Assembly: GCF_017308985.1 (NCBI RefSeq)
Contig: NZ_JADWPE010000006.1
Coordinates: 186,001-250,000 of the forward strand
Length of the DNA stretch: 64,000 nt
Direction of reading: 5' to 3'
DNA from: Lysobacter changpingensis
Lineage (GTDB): Bacteria > Pseudomonadota > Gammaproteobacteria > Xanthomonadales > Xanthomonadaceae
Shown here in pieces: positions 17,865 through 27,213 of the stretch. The notes below the pieces were generated by a model. It made no database searches. It saw only the letters and a list, made by a program, of their open reading frames with translations, and was not told the origin of the DNA. Position numbers and translations under genes: made by a program. Positions within the stretch are counted from its first letter, which is position 1, and each line of letters begins with the position of its first letter.

Positions 17865-18875
17865 TCAACGGACGGCACGGGGCCGGGCTTTGGGTGCAGC
17901 TTTCGAAGGCGTTTTCGCGGCGGACTTCGCGGCCGGCTTGCGACCGGACTTGCCGGCCGGCCTGCGCGCGCCGGGCGTGGGCGGCGTCATCGCGTCGCTG
18001 GCCGCGTACACGGCCGCTTCCTCCAGCAGCCAGTCGCGGAACCGCGCCAGGCCGCGGTGATCGCGCGAACGCGGCGGATACACCAGGTAGTGCGCGAACT
18101 CGGTCTTCAGGCGTTCGTCGAACAGTTCGACCAGCCGCCCGGCCTCGATCAGCGGCCGGGCCAGCGTCACGCGTCCCAGCACGATGCCCATGCCTTCGGC
18201 CGCGGCGCGATGCAGGTTCTCCGAATCGTCGAAGATCGCCACGAAACGCGCCGGCGGCGAGCCGCCGAAGCGCGCGAACCACTCGCTCCAGCGACCGCCC
18301 GGCGCGCCGAGCAGCGGGAACTGGTCGAGGTTGGCGAGCGTCGGCCGGCCGAGGCGTTCGATCAGCGCGGGGCTCGCGGTCGGGGTCATCCAGTCGTCGA
18401 ACAGGTGCACCGCTTCCACGCCCGGCCACTTGCCCGGGCCGAAACGGATGCCGGCGTCGATGGCCATTTCGCGCGAGAAGTCGATCGGATCGACGTTCGA
18501 TTGCAGGCTGATCTCCAGCTGCGGATGCGCGGCGAGGAAACGCGGCAGCCGCGGCACCAGCCAGCTGGAGGCGAAGGAGGGCATCAGCGTCACCGCGAGC
18601 GCGTCGTCGCGGCGCACGCGGCGCGGCGCGAGCGCCAGTTCGATCGCTTCCAGGTGCGGCGCGATGCGGTCGTACAGCACCTGGCCGTGTTCGGTGAGCT
18701 TCACCCCGCGCGCGCCGCGCACGAACAGGCGGCGGTCGAGGCGTTCCTCGATCGCGCGGATCTGGTGGCTCAGCGCACTCACGGTCAGGTGCATGGATTC
18801 GGCGGCACGGGTGAGGTTCCCCGCGCGCGCGGCGGCGATGAAACCCATCAGGGCCTGCAACGGCGGACGGCTCAT
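17865..18875 (-). CDS. LysR family transcriptional regulator (GcvA-like)
   Basis: The 336-residue regulator has a winged HTH at 5-63 (FIAAARAGNLTRAAESMHLTVS, F12 to S33 approximately, then LSHQIRAIEERLDRRLFVR) and an effector domain with the GcvA-type pattern AIDAGIRFGPGKWPG near 135-149 and AAAEGMGIVLGR near 222. The C-terminus carries an unusual lysine/alanine/proline-rich tail of about 35 residues (KSGRKPAAKSAAK and on), which could add non-specific DNA binding. The start has a strong GGGAGGAGG site. It diverges from a 70-residue frame that may be its target. Confidence 0.92.
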   Translation of the reverse strand: MSRPPLQALMGFIAAARAGNLTRAAESMHLTVSALSHQIRAIEERLDRRLFVRGARGVKLTEHGQVLYDRIAPHLEAIELALAPRRVRRDDALAVTLMPSFASSWLVPRLPRFLAAHPQLEISLQSNVDPIDFSREMAIDAGIRFGPGKWPGVEAVHLFDDWMTPTASPALIERLGRPTLANLDQFPLLGAPGGRWSEWFARFGGSPPARFVAIFDDSENLHRAAAEGMGIVLGRVTLARPLIEAGRLVELFDERLKTEFAHYLVYPPRSRDHRGLARFRDWLLEEAAVYAASDAMTPPTPGARRPAGKSGRKPAAKSAAKTPSKAAPKARPRAVR

Positions 18876-19028
18876 TCGACCTCCTCCCGGCAACGGCGCC
18901 TCTTGAAGCGGATTCAACACTGGCTTGCAGAACCGTCGCTTTTTCGGGCTCCGGCGCGGGCGTATCTTGCAACGCACTCAAGGAAGTTGTCCACGCCACG
19001 CAGGCCGCCGCACACCGGGAGTAACGCC

Positions 19029-19241
19029 ATGAACGTGTTCACCAACCTCTTCTTCTCGCAGGGCCAGCAGGCCCGGCCGCATCCGTTCGACGAGGGCGAC
19101 GATCGCTACGCGCACGGCTACGGCAACCGCATCGCCTCGGCGCGCGTGTTCGCTCCGCTGGGCCATGCCAGGTCGGAGCGCCCGGACGATGCCGCTTCGC
19201 TCGCGTTCGACGCCGAGCTGGCGCTTGGCGGTTGCGGCTGA
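19029..19241 (+). CDS. putative 70-residue protein divergent from the LysR gene
   Basis: The frame starts MNVFTNLFFSQGQQARPHPFD at 19029 with GGGAGTAA nine bases upstream and is followed by a strong hairpin terminator at 19299-19331. It has no signal peptide, membrane segment or recognised motif; it is rich in Arg, His, Asp and Ala and ends LALGGCG. Its position opposite a LysR gene with its own terminator supports a real short transcript, but the product itself is unrecognised. Confidence 0.5.
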   Translation: MNVFTNLFFSQGQQARPHPFDEGDDRYAHGYGNRIASARVFAPLGHARSERPDDAASLAFDAELALGGCG

Positions 19242-19298
19242 GGCAAAACCACCGCCGACCGCGAAGTTCCCCCGCTTCAATCTCCAGGCCTTTTCCCC

Positions 19299-19331
19299 AG
19301 CGCCGCGTCCCACCGCGGCGCTTTTCTTTTC
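19299..19331 (+). terminator. Rho-independent terminator
   Basis: Nine-base perfect stem AGCGCCGCG / CGCGGCGCT with loop TCCCAC, followed by TTTCTTTTCC. It closes the short unit that starts at 19029 and insulates the iron-uptake genes downstream. Confidence 0.85.
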
Positions 19332-19403
19332 CTGTCCGACGAACGGACCTCACCGGCCCGGCTCGCGCGGGCGATTGTTTGCCCCAGGTGAAGGGCCTAC
19401 AAT

Positions 19404-19425
19404 CGCGAACGATTCTCATTCGTTG
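19404..19425. promoter_or_regulatory. putative Fur box upstream of the siderophore receptor
   Basis: On the reverse strand the site reads AACGAATGAGAATCGTTCGC, close to the Fur consensus built from GATAATGATAATCATTATC-like hexamers (AATGAGAATCGTTC core). It lies 64 bases before the receptor start, where an iron-repressed promoter would be expected. Expected behaviour is repression of the whole receptor-PepSY cassette when iron is plentiful. Confidence 0.6.
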
Positions 19426-19488
19426 GCGAGCCGGCGTCGTGGACCCGGTGTTCCCGGGACGGGCGCCAACCTTACCCACAGGTCCCCG

Positions 19489-21601
19489 ATGCAATCCCAC
19501 CGTTCGTCCGTCCGGTCGCTGCCGGTCTCGATCCGCCACGCCCTCGCGCTCGCGCTGCTCGCCGGCGCGGCCATGCCTGCTTCCGCACAGGACAGCGCGA
19601 CCGACCTCGATTCCGTCGAAGTCCGCGCCCCCATCGCCCGCACCGCCGGCACCGCGACCAAGACCGACACGCCGATCCGCGAGATCCCACAGTCGATCTC
19701 GGTCGTCACCGACCTGCAGATGAAGGAGCGCGCGATCCACGGCATCGAGGAAGCGATGTGGTTCACCGCCGGCGCGCAGGGCGGTGGCTACGGCGGCGAT
19801 CCGCGTTCGGACTGGCTGCTGCTGCGCGGCTTCACCCCGGCGCGCTACCTCGACGGCCTGGCGCTCGCCGACGGCAGCGGCACCGGCATCACCCGCATCG
19901 AGCCTTACGGCCTGGAGCGCGTGGAAGTGCTCAAGGGCCCGGCGTCGGTCGCCTACGGCGCGATGCCGCCGGGCGGCATGGTCAATTACGTGAGCAAGCG
20001 TCCGACCAGCGAAACCCTGCGCGAAGTCGAGGTGCAGGTCGGCAGCTACGACCTGTTCCAGCTCGCCGGCGATTTCGGCGGCAAGCTCACCGACGACGGC
20101 GTGTGGACCTACCGCCTCACCGCGCTGGCGCGCCAGAGCGACGACCAGGTCGATTTCGTCCATGACGACCGTTATTTCATCGCGCCCGCGCTGACGTGGA
20201 AGCCGGACGAGGCGAACTCGCTGACCCTGCTCGCGCGCTGGCAGAAGAACGACACCGTCGCCGGCGCCGGCTTCCTGCCGGCCGAAGGCACGCTGCTGCC
20301 GAACCCGCACGGCCGCATCCCGCCCAACCGCTTCACCGGCGAGCCGGGCTTCAACAACTACGACAAGACGATGTCGTCGCTGGGCTGGGAGTATTTCCAT
20401 GACTTCGGCGGCGGCGCGACGTTCCGCCAGAACCTGCGCTACGGCGTGACGGAGATCGATCCGAGCACTTCGGTCGGTGCGTTCGGCCTGCTCGCCGACC
20501 AGCGCACGCTGATGCGCTACCTGTGGAACACCGAGGAAGAGAGCAGGAACTTCGGCGTCGACAACCAGCTGCAGTTCGACTTCGCCACGGGCGCGGTCGA
20601 GCACACGCTGCTCACCGGCCTGGATTTCCGCCGCGCTCGCAACGACTACGCGTCGGCCTTCACCTTCGAAGGCGCACCGACGCTGGACATCTTCGAGCCG
20701 GTGTACGGCGCGCCGATCGTCGAGCCCGACTTCACCTCGCGCACGCGCCAGACGCAGTCGCAGTTCGGCCTGTACGCGCAGGACCAGATGAAGGTCGACC
20801 GCTGGGTGGTCACGCTCGGCGCGCGCCAGGACTGGGTCGGCACCGACACCCATGAAGTGATCGGCGGCACGCAGTCGCACCAGAGCGACGACAAGTTCTC
20901 CGGCCGCGTCGGCGTGAACTATCTCTTCGACAACGGTTTCGCGCCTTACATCGGCTGGTCGCAGTCGTTCCAGCCCACGGTGGGCACGGACTTCTTCGGC
21001 AACGCGTTCGTGCCGACCACCGGCGAGCAGACCGAAGTCGGCATCAAGTACCAGCCGGCCAGCAACCGCATCCTCGCCACGCTCGCCGCGTACGAGCTGG
21101 TGCAGGAAAACACGCTGGTGGTCGATCCGAACCACACGCTGTATTCGATCCAGCAGGGCGAGACGAAGGTGCGCGGCGTGGAGCTGGAAGGCCGCTGGAA
21201 CCCGGGCAACGGCCTGAGCGTCTACGGCGCCTATACCTACACCGATTCGGAAGTGACCCAGTCCACCGATCCGCTGTCGATCGGCAAGGAAATCCCGTTG
21301 CAGCCGGAGAACGTGGCCTCGCTCGGCGGCGATTACACCATCACCTCCGCTCGCGGGCCTGGGCTTCGGCGCGGGCGTGCGCTACACCGGCGCGCACTAC
21401 GGCGATGCGTACAACGACTGGCGCACGCCTTCGTACACCCTGTTCGACGCGTCGGTGCATTACGACATCGGCGCGTGGCGCCTGCAGCTCAATGCGCAGA
21501 ACGTCGGCGACAAGGAATACATCGCCACCTGCAACAGCGCGACGTGGTGCTACTACGGCTACCCGCGCACGGTGACCGCGACCGCGCGTTACCAGTGGTG
21601 A
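19489..21601 (+). pseudogene. TonB-dependent siderophore receptor, frameshifted near the 3' end
   Basis: Outer-membrane ferric-siderophore receptor. A signal peptide (1-34, ending PASAQ) precedes a plug domain with IREIPQSISVVTDLQM (near 64), FTPARYLDGL and RIEPYGLERVEVLKGPASVAYG (R138 to G159 approximately), then the barrel. The first frame reads correctly to DYTIT at about 21345, then becomes Arg-rich nonsense to a stop at 21606. The next frame resumes with LAGLGFGAGVRYTGAHYGD and ends in ARYQW at 21601, the normal C-terminal aromatic. Removing one base (or restoring two) near 21346 gives a 703-residue receptor. It may be a true mutation or a sequencing error. Confidence 0.88.
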
Positions 21602-21618
21602 CCTGACGGATCGACACC

Positions 21619-21915
21619 ATGAACCCGCTCGCCGCCACCATCGCCACCATCGCCGCCATCGCGCTATCGCTGCTCTCCGCGGCATCGCTGTATGCCGCTT
21701 CGAGACATTGCCGCTGGCCGGCATGGCGGCGGCATGCCGCGCGCGGCAAGCTCGTCGTCGGCGTGCTGGCGATCGCGTCGCTGTGGGTGTGGATCGCGCA
21801 GCTCGGCGTGGGTGCCGGACTGTGCGCGATGCTGGGGACGTGGATGCTGGGGTTGATGGCGTTCCCGTATCTCGCATGGCGCACCGGCGCGGAAGACAAC
21901 GGAGGAACCCGCTGA
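21619..21915 (+). CDS. small membrane protein of the iron-uptake cassette
   Basis: A 98-residue protein with three hydrophobic segments (about 7-27, 45-62 and 68-85) and a polar C-terminus. It lies 17 bases after the receptor gene, and its stop shares one base with the next start. Similar short membrane proteins (DUF3649-type) commonly sit between TonB-dependent receptors and PepSY proteins, but I assign no function from the sequence. Membership in the cassette is clear from spacing. Confidence 0.75.
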   Translation: MNPLAATIATIAAIALSLLSAASLYAASRHCRWPAWRRHAARGKLVVGVLAIASLWVWIAQLGVGAGLCAMLGTWMLGLMAFPYLAWRTGAEDNGGTR

Positions 21916-22178
21916 TGTGGTCGCGCGCGTTCGCCGGGATCGTGCCGGGCTTCCTGTTGTCGGCGGGCGTGGTCGGGCTGGTCGCGTGGTCCCTGCCGGG
22001 CCCGTGGCAGGCCACGATCGTTCCCGGAATCATCGCGTTCTTCATCGTGTGGATCGCGGTGATGGGCGCGAGCTTCCAGTTCGCCAACGGCAAACGCGCG
22101 TGGGCGTGGCTGGGCTCGCTCGCCGCGGTGTCGCTGGGCGCGCTGTGGCTGCTGCAATGGCTGCGCTGGATCGAGTGA
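21915..22178 (+). CDS. small membrane protein of the iron-uptake cassette
   Basis: An 87-residue protein beginning MWSRAFAGIVPGFLLSAGVV with three closely packed hydrophobic helices (about 8-26, 33-52 and 63-82) and a short basic loop NGKRAW. It overlaps the preceding gene by one base and ends eight bases before the PepSY gene. Its pattern fits the DUF3325/iron-transport small-protein class often found here. Function unknown; probably assists the PepSY protein. Confidence 0.75.
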   Translation: MWSRAFAGIVPGFLLSAGVVGLVAWSLPGPWQATIVPGIIAFFIVWIAVMGASFQFANGKRAWAWLGSLAAVSLGALWLLQWLRWIE

Positions 22179-22185
22179 GGCGGAC

Positions 22186-23793
22186 ATGAAACTTTCCTCC
22201 AACACGCTGCGCACGTTCACCACGCTGCACACCTGGGTCGGGCTCGTCGCGGGCTTCGGATTGTTCGTCGCGTTCTACGCGGGCGCGATCACCATCTTCC
22301 ACCACGACTTGCAGGCATGGCAGTCGCCGCACGGCATCCACGCCACGTCGCAGACGCTCGCGCAGGCGCAACACCTGCTCGACGAAACGCTGGCGCGCCA
22401 TCCCGACGCGCGCAAGCACGTGGGCATGGTGTTCCCCGGCGAGGAATACCCGGTCACCGCGACCTACTGGCCGGATGCGAACGGCACCTGGCACTACGCC
22501 ACGACCGAGCATCCCGAAGGCACCGGCGAGATGCCCGGCGGCGTGCTGTCGGAACTGGTCAACGCGCTGCATTACTCGCTCGGCATCCCGGTGGCCGGCA
22601 CGTACCTGATGGGCATCGTCAGCCTGTTGTACGGGCTGGCGCTGATTTCCGGCGTCGTGATCCACCTGCCCAAGCTCGTCGACGACCTCTTCGCGCTGCG
22701 CCCCGGCCGCAACCTCAAGCGCATGTGGCAGGACGCGCACAACGTCATCGGCGTGCTGAGCCTGCCGATGCACATCATGTTCGCCGTCACCGGCGCGCTG
22801 CTGTGCCTGGCGATGATCGTGATGCTCGCGCTCAACCCGCTGGTCTATCGCGGCCAGCTGATGACCGCGCTCGGCCCGGCGATGGACACCGCGCCGGTGA
22901 TCGCGCCGGCCGGTCGCGAGCAGCCGATCGGCTCGCTGGCGATGTGGCGCGAGCGCGCGATCGCCGTGGCGCGCGAGCAGGGCCTTGCCGATTTCGAACC
23001 CGCCTACCTCAAGCTCGCCAACGCCGGCGATGCGAACGCGACGGTGGAAGTCACCGGCGAATCGTCGGGCACGCTGGGCCCGCCGGGATCGGTGGCGATG
23101 AACGCCAACACCGGCGAGGTGCTCGCCACGCAGCTGCCCGGCCAGCGCGATGCGAACCACGCCACGCTCGCCTCCGCGTACGCGCTGCACTTCGGCGAAT
23201 TCGGCAACGCCTGGGTGCAGTGGCTGTACTTCCTGCTCGGACTGGGCGGCGCGTTCCTGTTCTATTCGGGCAACCTGTTGTGGATCGAATCGCGCCGCAA
23301 GCGCCGCCAGGCCGAACAGGGCCGCGCGCAGCTGTGGATGGCGCGCGCGACCGTCGGCGTGTGCATCGGCGTGTGCGTGGCGATCTCGGTGGCGTTCATC
23401 GCGACGCAGCTGCTGCAGTCGCCGGCGCTGTCGGGCGTCGGACTCGCCTTCGGCGTGAACGCCGCGTGCTTCGCGACCTGGGCGCTGTGCGCGCTGTGGG
23501 CCGCGCTGCGTCCGCCGATCCGCGCCGCGCAGGAACTGCTGTGGGCGGCGGCGTTCACGACCGCGTTGATCCCCGCCGCGCACGGCGTCGTCACCGGCGC
23601 GTGGTGGTGGGCCAGCGCCGCGGCCGGGCAATGGTCCCTGTTCGCGATCGACGCGGGCGCGATCGCGATGGCGGTCGGCTTCGCATGGCTCGCCCGCGTG
23701 ACCGCGCGACGCATGCGCGAAGGCGAAGCGAACAGCGTGTGGGCGTTGGCGCCGGCGGCGGTCGCCGCGCGCGTCGAAGCGCCGCAGCCCTGA
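22186..23793 (+). CDS. PepSY-associated membrane protein (PiuB/FoxB-like)
   Basis: A 535-residue inner-membrane protein starting MKLSSNTLRTFTTLHTWVGL, the conserved PepSY_TM opening with the HTWVGL histidine in helix 1. It has a periplasmic PepSY region (about 60-130 and 265-320), paired His residues in later helices (HNVIGVLSLPMHIMF near 185-199; LHFGEFG near 330) and about seven to eight helices. PepSY_TM proteins next to siderophore receptors, such as FoxB and PiuB, are thought to reduce ferric siderophores for release of iron. It is the last gene of the cassette. Confidence 0.88.
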   Translation: MKLSSNTLRTFTTLHTWVGLVAGFGLFVAFYAGAITIFHHDLQAWQSPHGIHATSQTLAQAQHLLDETLARHPDARKHVGMVFPGEEYPVTATYWPDANGTWHYATTEHPEGTGEMPGGVLSELVNALHYSLGIPVAGTYLMGIVSLLYGLALISGVVIHLPKLVDDLFALRPGRNLKRMWQDAHNVIGVLSLPMHIMFAVTGALLCLAMIVMLALNPLVYRGQLMTALGPAMDTAPVIAPAGREQPIGSLAMWRERAIAVAREQGLADFEPAYLKLANAGDANATVEVTGESSGTLGPPGSVAMNANTGEVLATQLPGQRDANHATLASAYALHFGEFGNAWVQWLYFLLGLGGAFLFYSGNLLWIESRRKRRQAEQGRAQLWMARATVGVCIGVCVAISVAFIATQLLQSPALSGVGLAFGVNAACFATWALCALWAALRPPIRAAQELLWAAAFTTALIPAAHGVVTGAWWWASAAAGQWSLFAIDAGAIAMAVGFAWLARVTARRMREGEANSVWALAPAAVAARVEAPQP

Positions 23794-23850
23794 ACGGGCG
23801 CGTGGCGAACGCGCCATCGCCGATGGCCCGACGCCGCGCCTGAAGCCTGC

Positions 23851-24678
23851 GTGGCATCATCGGCGGCCGGGAATTTCGATCATCCGCTGGACCGGGCGCA
23901 GTTCCGCCGCCCGGCGCATCGGGCGGGCGTGGAGCTCTATCGGGCGCACATCGTGCGCCATGCCTTCGAGCCGCACACGCACGAGGCGTACGGCCTGGGC
24001 GCGATCGAAACCGGCGTGGAGCGGTTCCGCTATCGCGGCAGCGATCACCTGGCGCCGCAGGATTCGCGGGTGATGATGAATCCGGACGTGCTGCATACCG
24101 GCCGCGCCGAGACCGACGGCGGCTGGCGCTATCGCATGGCCTACATCGACGCGGAGGTGGTGGAGACCGTGACCGGGCAGCGCGGACTGTGGTTCCGCGA
24201 TGCGGTCGAGCACGATGCGCCGCGCGCGCGGCGGGTCACCGGACTGCTCGATGCGTTGTGGTGCACCGATGAACCGCTGGCCTTCGACGGGCTGATGGTG
24301 GAGCTGCTCGACGCGTTCTCGGACCAGGCGCGCGCCGCGCGTCCGGTGGAGCGGCACGCGTCGCCGCGCTTCGCGCGCGTCGTCGAGTACCTGCGCGACA
24401 ACCTCGCGCGGCGACTCACGCTGGATGAACTGGCGGCGGTCGCGGAGCTGAGCCCGTTCCATTTCCTGCGCGCCTTCCGCGCGCAGTACGACGCCACGCC
24501 GCAGCAGATGCTGATGGCGCTGCGCTTGTTCGAGGCGAAGCGGCGGCTGGCCGGCGGCGTCGCGCCGGCGCAGGTGGCGGTCGAAGTGGGCTTGAGCGAC
24601 CAGGCGCACCTGACGCGGGCGTTCGCGCAGCGGTATGGGGTGACGCCGGGGCGGTATCAGAGGCAGGTGCGGGGTTGA
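23851..24678 (+). CDS. AraC family transcriptional regulator (cupin sensor)
   Basis: A 275-residue regulator with an N-terminal cupin-like AraC-binding half (FEPHTHEAYGLGAIETG near 37-53, histidines H40 and H42) and C-terminal HTH pair: LTLDELAAVAELSPFHFLRAF near 190-210 and EVGLSDQAHLTRAFAQRYGVTPGRYQRQ (E246 to Q273 approximately). The start is GTG at 23851. It is followed in the same direction by an EamA exporter; AraC-EamA neighbours usually form a local regulator-exporter pair, which is inference here. Confidence 0.9.
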   Translation: MASSAAGNFDHPLDRAQFRRPAHRAGVELYRAHIVRHAFEPHTHEAYGLGAIETGVERFRYRGSDHLAPQDSRVMMNPDVLHTGRAETDGGWRYRMAYIDAEVVETVTGQRGLWFRDAVEHDAPRARRVTGLLDALWCTDEPLAFDGLMVELLDAFSDQARAARPVERHASPRFARVVEYLRDNLARRLTLDELAAVAELSPFHFLRAFRAQYDATPQQMLMALRLFEAKRRLAGGVAPAQVAVEVGLSDQAHLTRAFAQRYGVTPGRYQRQVRG

Positions 24679-24689
24679 GCTCTCGATCT

Positions 24690-24832
24690 CCTCCTTCTCC
24701 CTTCGGGAGAGGATGCCCGAGGGCGGATGGGGGGAACGGAGGATCAAGGCTGCAACCCGCCTCACTGCGCTGGTGGTTGTGCGCTTCCACTTCGTTGCCC
24801 TCACCCACCTCTCCCGCAGGGAGAGGGGCTCA
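24690..24832. repeat. two inverted CTCTCCC hairpins facing each other
   Basis: Left hairpin CTTCTCCC-TTC-GGGAGAGG at about 24692-24714 is followed by ATGCCCGAGGGCGGATGGGG. Right hairpin CCTCTCCC-GCA-GGGAGAGG lies at 24808-24826, preceded by CCCTCACCCA. The two are in opposite orientation about 95 bases apart, so the unit resembles the paired arrangement of REP sequences. It separates the AraC gene from the EamA gene. Confidence 0.8.
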
Positions 24833-24883
24833 GACCGCAATCTCGTTCAATACACCTAGCCCACAAAGCCCCACGCTGCGCCC

Positions 24884-25852
24884 ATGTGGACCGGAACCCT
24901 CTACGCCCTCGCCGCCGGCCTGATGTGGGGCCTCGTCTTCGTCGCGCCGCTGCTGCTGCCGGAGTACCCGGCGACGCTGCAGTCGGTCGGGCGTTACCTC
25001 GCCTTCGGGCTGATCGCGCTGCCGCTGGCGTGGATGGACCGCGCGGCGCTGCGGCGCCTGTCGCGCGCGGACTGGATCGAGGCGCTGAAGCTCGCCGCCA
25101 TCGGCAACCTGCTCTATTACGTGTGCCTGGCCAGCGCGATCCAGCGCGCCGGCGCGCCGCTGCCGACGATGATCATCGGCACGTTGCCGGTGGTCATCGC
25201 CATCAGTGCGAACCTGCGCGACCACCGCCGCGACGGCCGCCTGCCGTGGCGGCGGCTGGCGCCGTCGCTGCTGCTGATCGCGCTCGGCATCGCCTGCGTC
25301 AACCGGGTCGAGCTGCAAGCGCTGCGCGCGCAGCCCGATGCCAGCGCCGCGCGCTACCTGCAGGGTGCGCTGCTGGCGGTGGTCGCGGTGGCGTGCTGGA
25401 CCTGGTACCCGCTGCGCAACGCCGACTGGCTGCGCGCGCATCCGGACCGCAACCCGCGCACCTGGGCCACCGCGCAGGGCGTCGCGACCCTGCCGCTCGC
25501 GTTCGTCGGATACGCGCTGCTGTGGGCCGGGATGGCCGCGGTGGGCAGCGACTTCGCGATGCCGCTCGGCCCGCGTCCGTGGTTCTTCCTCGGCCTGATG
25601 GCGTGCATCGGACTGTTCGCCTCGTGGCTCGGCACGATGTGCTGGAACGCCGCCAGCCAGCGGCTTCCCACCGCGCTGGTCGGCCAGCTGATCGTGTTCG
25701 AGACGCTCGCCGCGCTCGCCTACGCCTTCATCCTGCGCGGGCGCGTACCCGAACCGCTGACCCTGGCCGGCATCGCGCTGCTGATCGCGGGCGTGATGTG
25801 GGCGGTGCGGATCCGCCCGGAGCCGGTCGCCGCCGAAGGCCATGCGGGCTGA
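24884..25852 (+). CDS. EamA/DMT family transporter
   Basis: A 322-residue inner-membrane protein with about ten helices, opening MWTGTLYALAAGLMWGLVFVAP. It has two EamA repeats (about 5-140 and 155-300), and GRVPEPLTLAGIALLIAGVMW (285-305 approximately) as the last helix, the family's typical ending. It is preceded by an AraC-type regulator on the same strand. It is probably an exporter of an amino acid-like or other small metabolite, with the substrate unknown. It is not closely similar to the other EamA protein in this window (15.3 kb). Confidence 0.9.
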   Translation: MWTGTLYALAAGLMWGLVFVAPLLLPEYPATLQSVGRYLAFGLIALPLAWMDRAALRRLSRADWIEALKLAAIGNLLYYVCLASAIQRAGAPLPTMIIGTLPVVIAISANLRDHRRDGRLPWRRLAPSLLLIALGIACVNRVELQALRAQPDASAARYLQGALLAVVAVACWTWYPLRNADWLRAHPDRNPRTWATAQGVATLPLAFVGYALLWAGMAAVGSDFAMPLGPRPWFFLGLMACIGLFASWLGTMCWNAASQRLPTALVGQLIVFETLAALAYAFILRGRVPEPLTLAGIALLIAGVMWAVRIRPEPVAAEGHAG

Positions 25853-26001
25853 ACTCCGCCGGCTGAACCTCGCGGCCTGAACGCGCCTTTTCGCGCGGCG
25901 TGAAGGCCGCCGCGGTTCCGCCATCACGCGCGAGCCGCTACGATCCCCGCACGGCGCGGCGAAGCATCGCGCCGCCTGGGATGGAGCGCACGGGGAAGCG
26001 C

Positions 26002-27039
26002 ATGTCGACGAGACTCCTGATCGTAGTGCTGTCGCTGGCGTTGGGCGCGGTGAGCGGCGCGTTCGGCTGGTCGCTGATCGCCGGCAAGCGCCAGGCCGCC
26101 GCACTCGCCGCCGCGCGCGAGGAAGGCCGCAAGGCCGCCGAGAAGGCCTACAGCGACGAGATGGCCGCGCTCAAGCCGGTCAGCTTCGCAAAGGCGGCCG
26201 ATGCCGACAGCAAGGCCGGCGGCGTGCAGTTCGGCTACGAATACGTGAAGCCGAAGAACCCCGAGCTCGAACCGTTCTACAAGCTCGCGCACGACACCGA
26301 CATGCTGCGCCACATCCCCGAGGTGCAGGCCATCGACGGCATGCTGATGCTGCCGCGCCCGATCAACTACGTCACCGCCGAATGCGGCGAGGTCAACGCG
26401 TTCTATTCGCCCGAACGCAACGAAGTCGTCATGTGCTACGAGACCATGCAGGTGCTCGAGCAGCGCGGGCGCGAACTCGCCGCGCACAACAAGCTGCCCG
26501 ACACCTACGCGCAGCAGTACCTGGATGCGAACTTCCGTTTCATCCTGCTGCACGAGACCGGCCACGCGCTGATCACGCTGCTGGAGATCCCGATCACCGG
26601 CCGCGAGGAAGACGCGGTCGACCAGCTCGCGACCACGCTGATGCTGCGCTTCGCCGGGCTCGACGAATCGACCACCACCGTGACCGAGAACCTGCGCATG
26701 GCGTCGAACTGGTTCCTCGCGCGCAGTACCGGCGAGTACAACCTCGACGCCTACGCCGACCAGCACGCACTGGGCGAGCAGCGCTATTTCAACCTGCAGT
26801 GCCTGCTGTACGGCAGCGATCCGGCGCGTTACCTGAGCATCGTCACCGACGGCGACCTGCCGGAGGCGCGCGCCAAGGGATGCCCGGAGGAATCGCGTCG
26901 CGTCAGCCGCTCGTGGCTGCGCCTGCTGCTGCCGTACGTGGCGCCCAAGTACGAGATGACCGAAGAGAAGGCGAACCGCCTGTTCGAACAGCGCGACCGC
27001 GAACGCGAGCGCAACACGGACCGGTCGTACATCCGCTGA
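26002..27039 (+). CDS. DUF4344-type membrane-anchored zinc metallopeptidase
   Basis: A 345-residue protein with an N-terminal signal-anchor (MSTRLLIVVLSLALGAVSGAF, the first 21 residues; hydrophobic from 5 to 27) and a predicted periplasmic domain. The zinc motif HETGH lies at 184-188 in FILLHETGHALITLLEIP, with EEDAVDQLATTLML about 12 residues on as the likely third ligand region; this spacing is typical of the DUF4344 family. A preceding CYETM stretch and a Cys-containing C-terminus (CPEESRR) are also present. The start has GGGGAAGC upstream. Substrate unknown. Confidence 0.85.
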   Translation: MSTRLLIVVLSLALGAVSGAFGWSLIAGKRQAAALAAAREEGRKAAEKAYSDEMAALKPVSFAKAADADSKAGGVQFGYEYVKPKNPELEPFYKLAHDTDMLRHIPEVQAIDGMLMLPRPINYVTAECGEVNAFYSPERNEVVMCYETMQVLEQRGRELAAHNKLPDTYAQQYLDANFRFILLHETGHALITLLEIPITGREEDAVDQLATTLMLRFAGLDESTTTVTENLRMASNWFLARSTGEYNLDAYADQHALGEQRYFNLQCLLYGSDPARYLSIVTDGDLPEARAKGCPEESRRVSRSWLRLLLPYVAPKYEMTEEKANRLFEQRDRERERNTDRSYIR

Positions 27040-27213
27040 AGCCGGGCGCGCGCGGGGAAGGAACGGGCGCCGGGCACGCGGGGTGCGCCGTTCACGGCTA
27101 CCGGCCCTGATCACTCGTTCCCCGTTTCCGGTCCTTCGTCGTCCCAGGCCCGCGTTCGTCGCAGTCGCGCTTCCGCCCCGCCCCGGGGCCGCTATGCTGC
27201 GCCGCATTCCATC

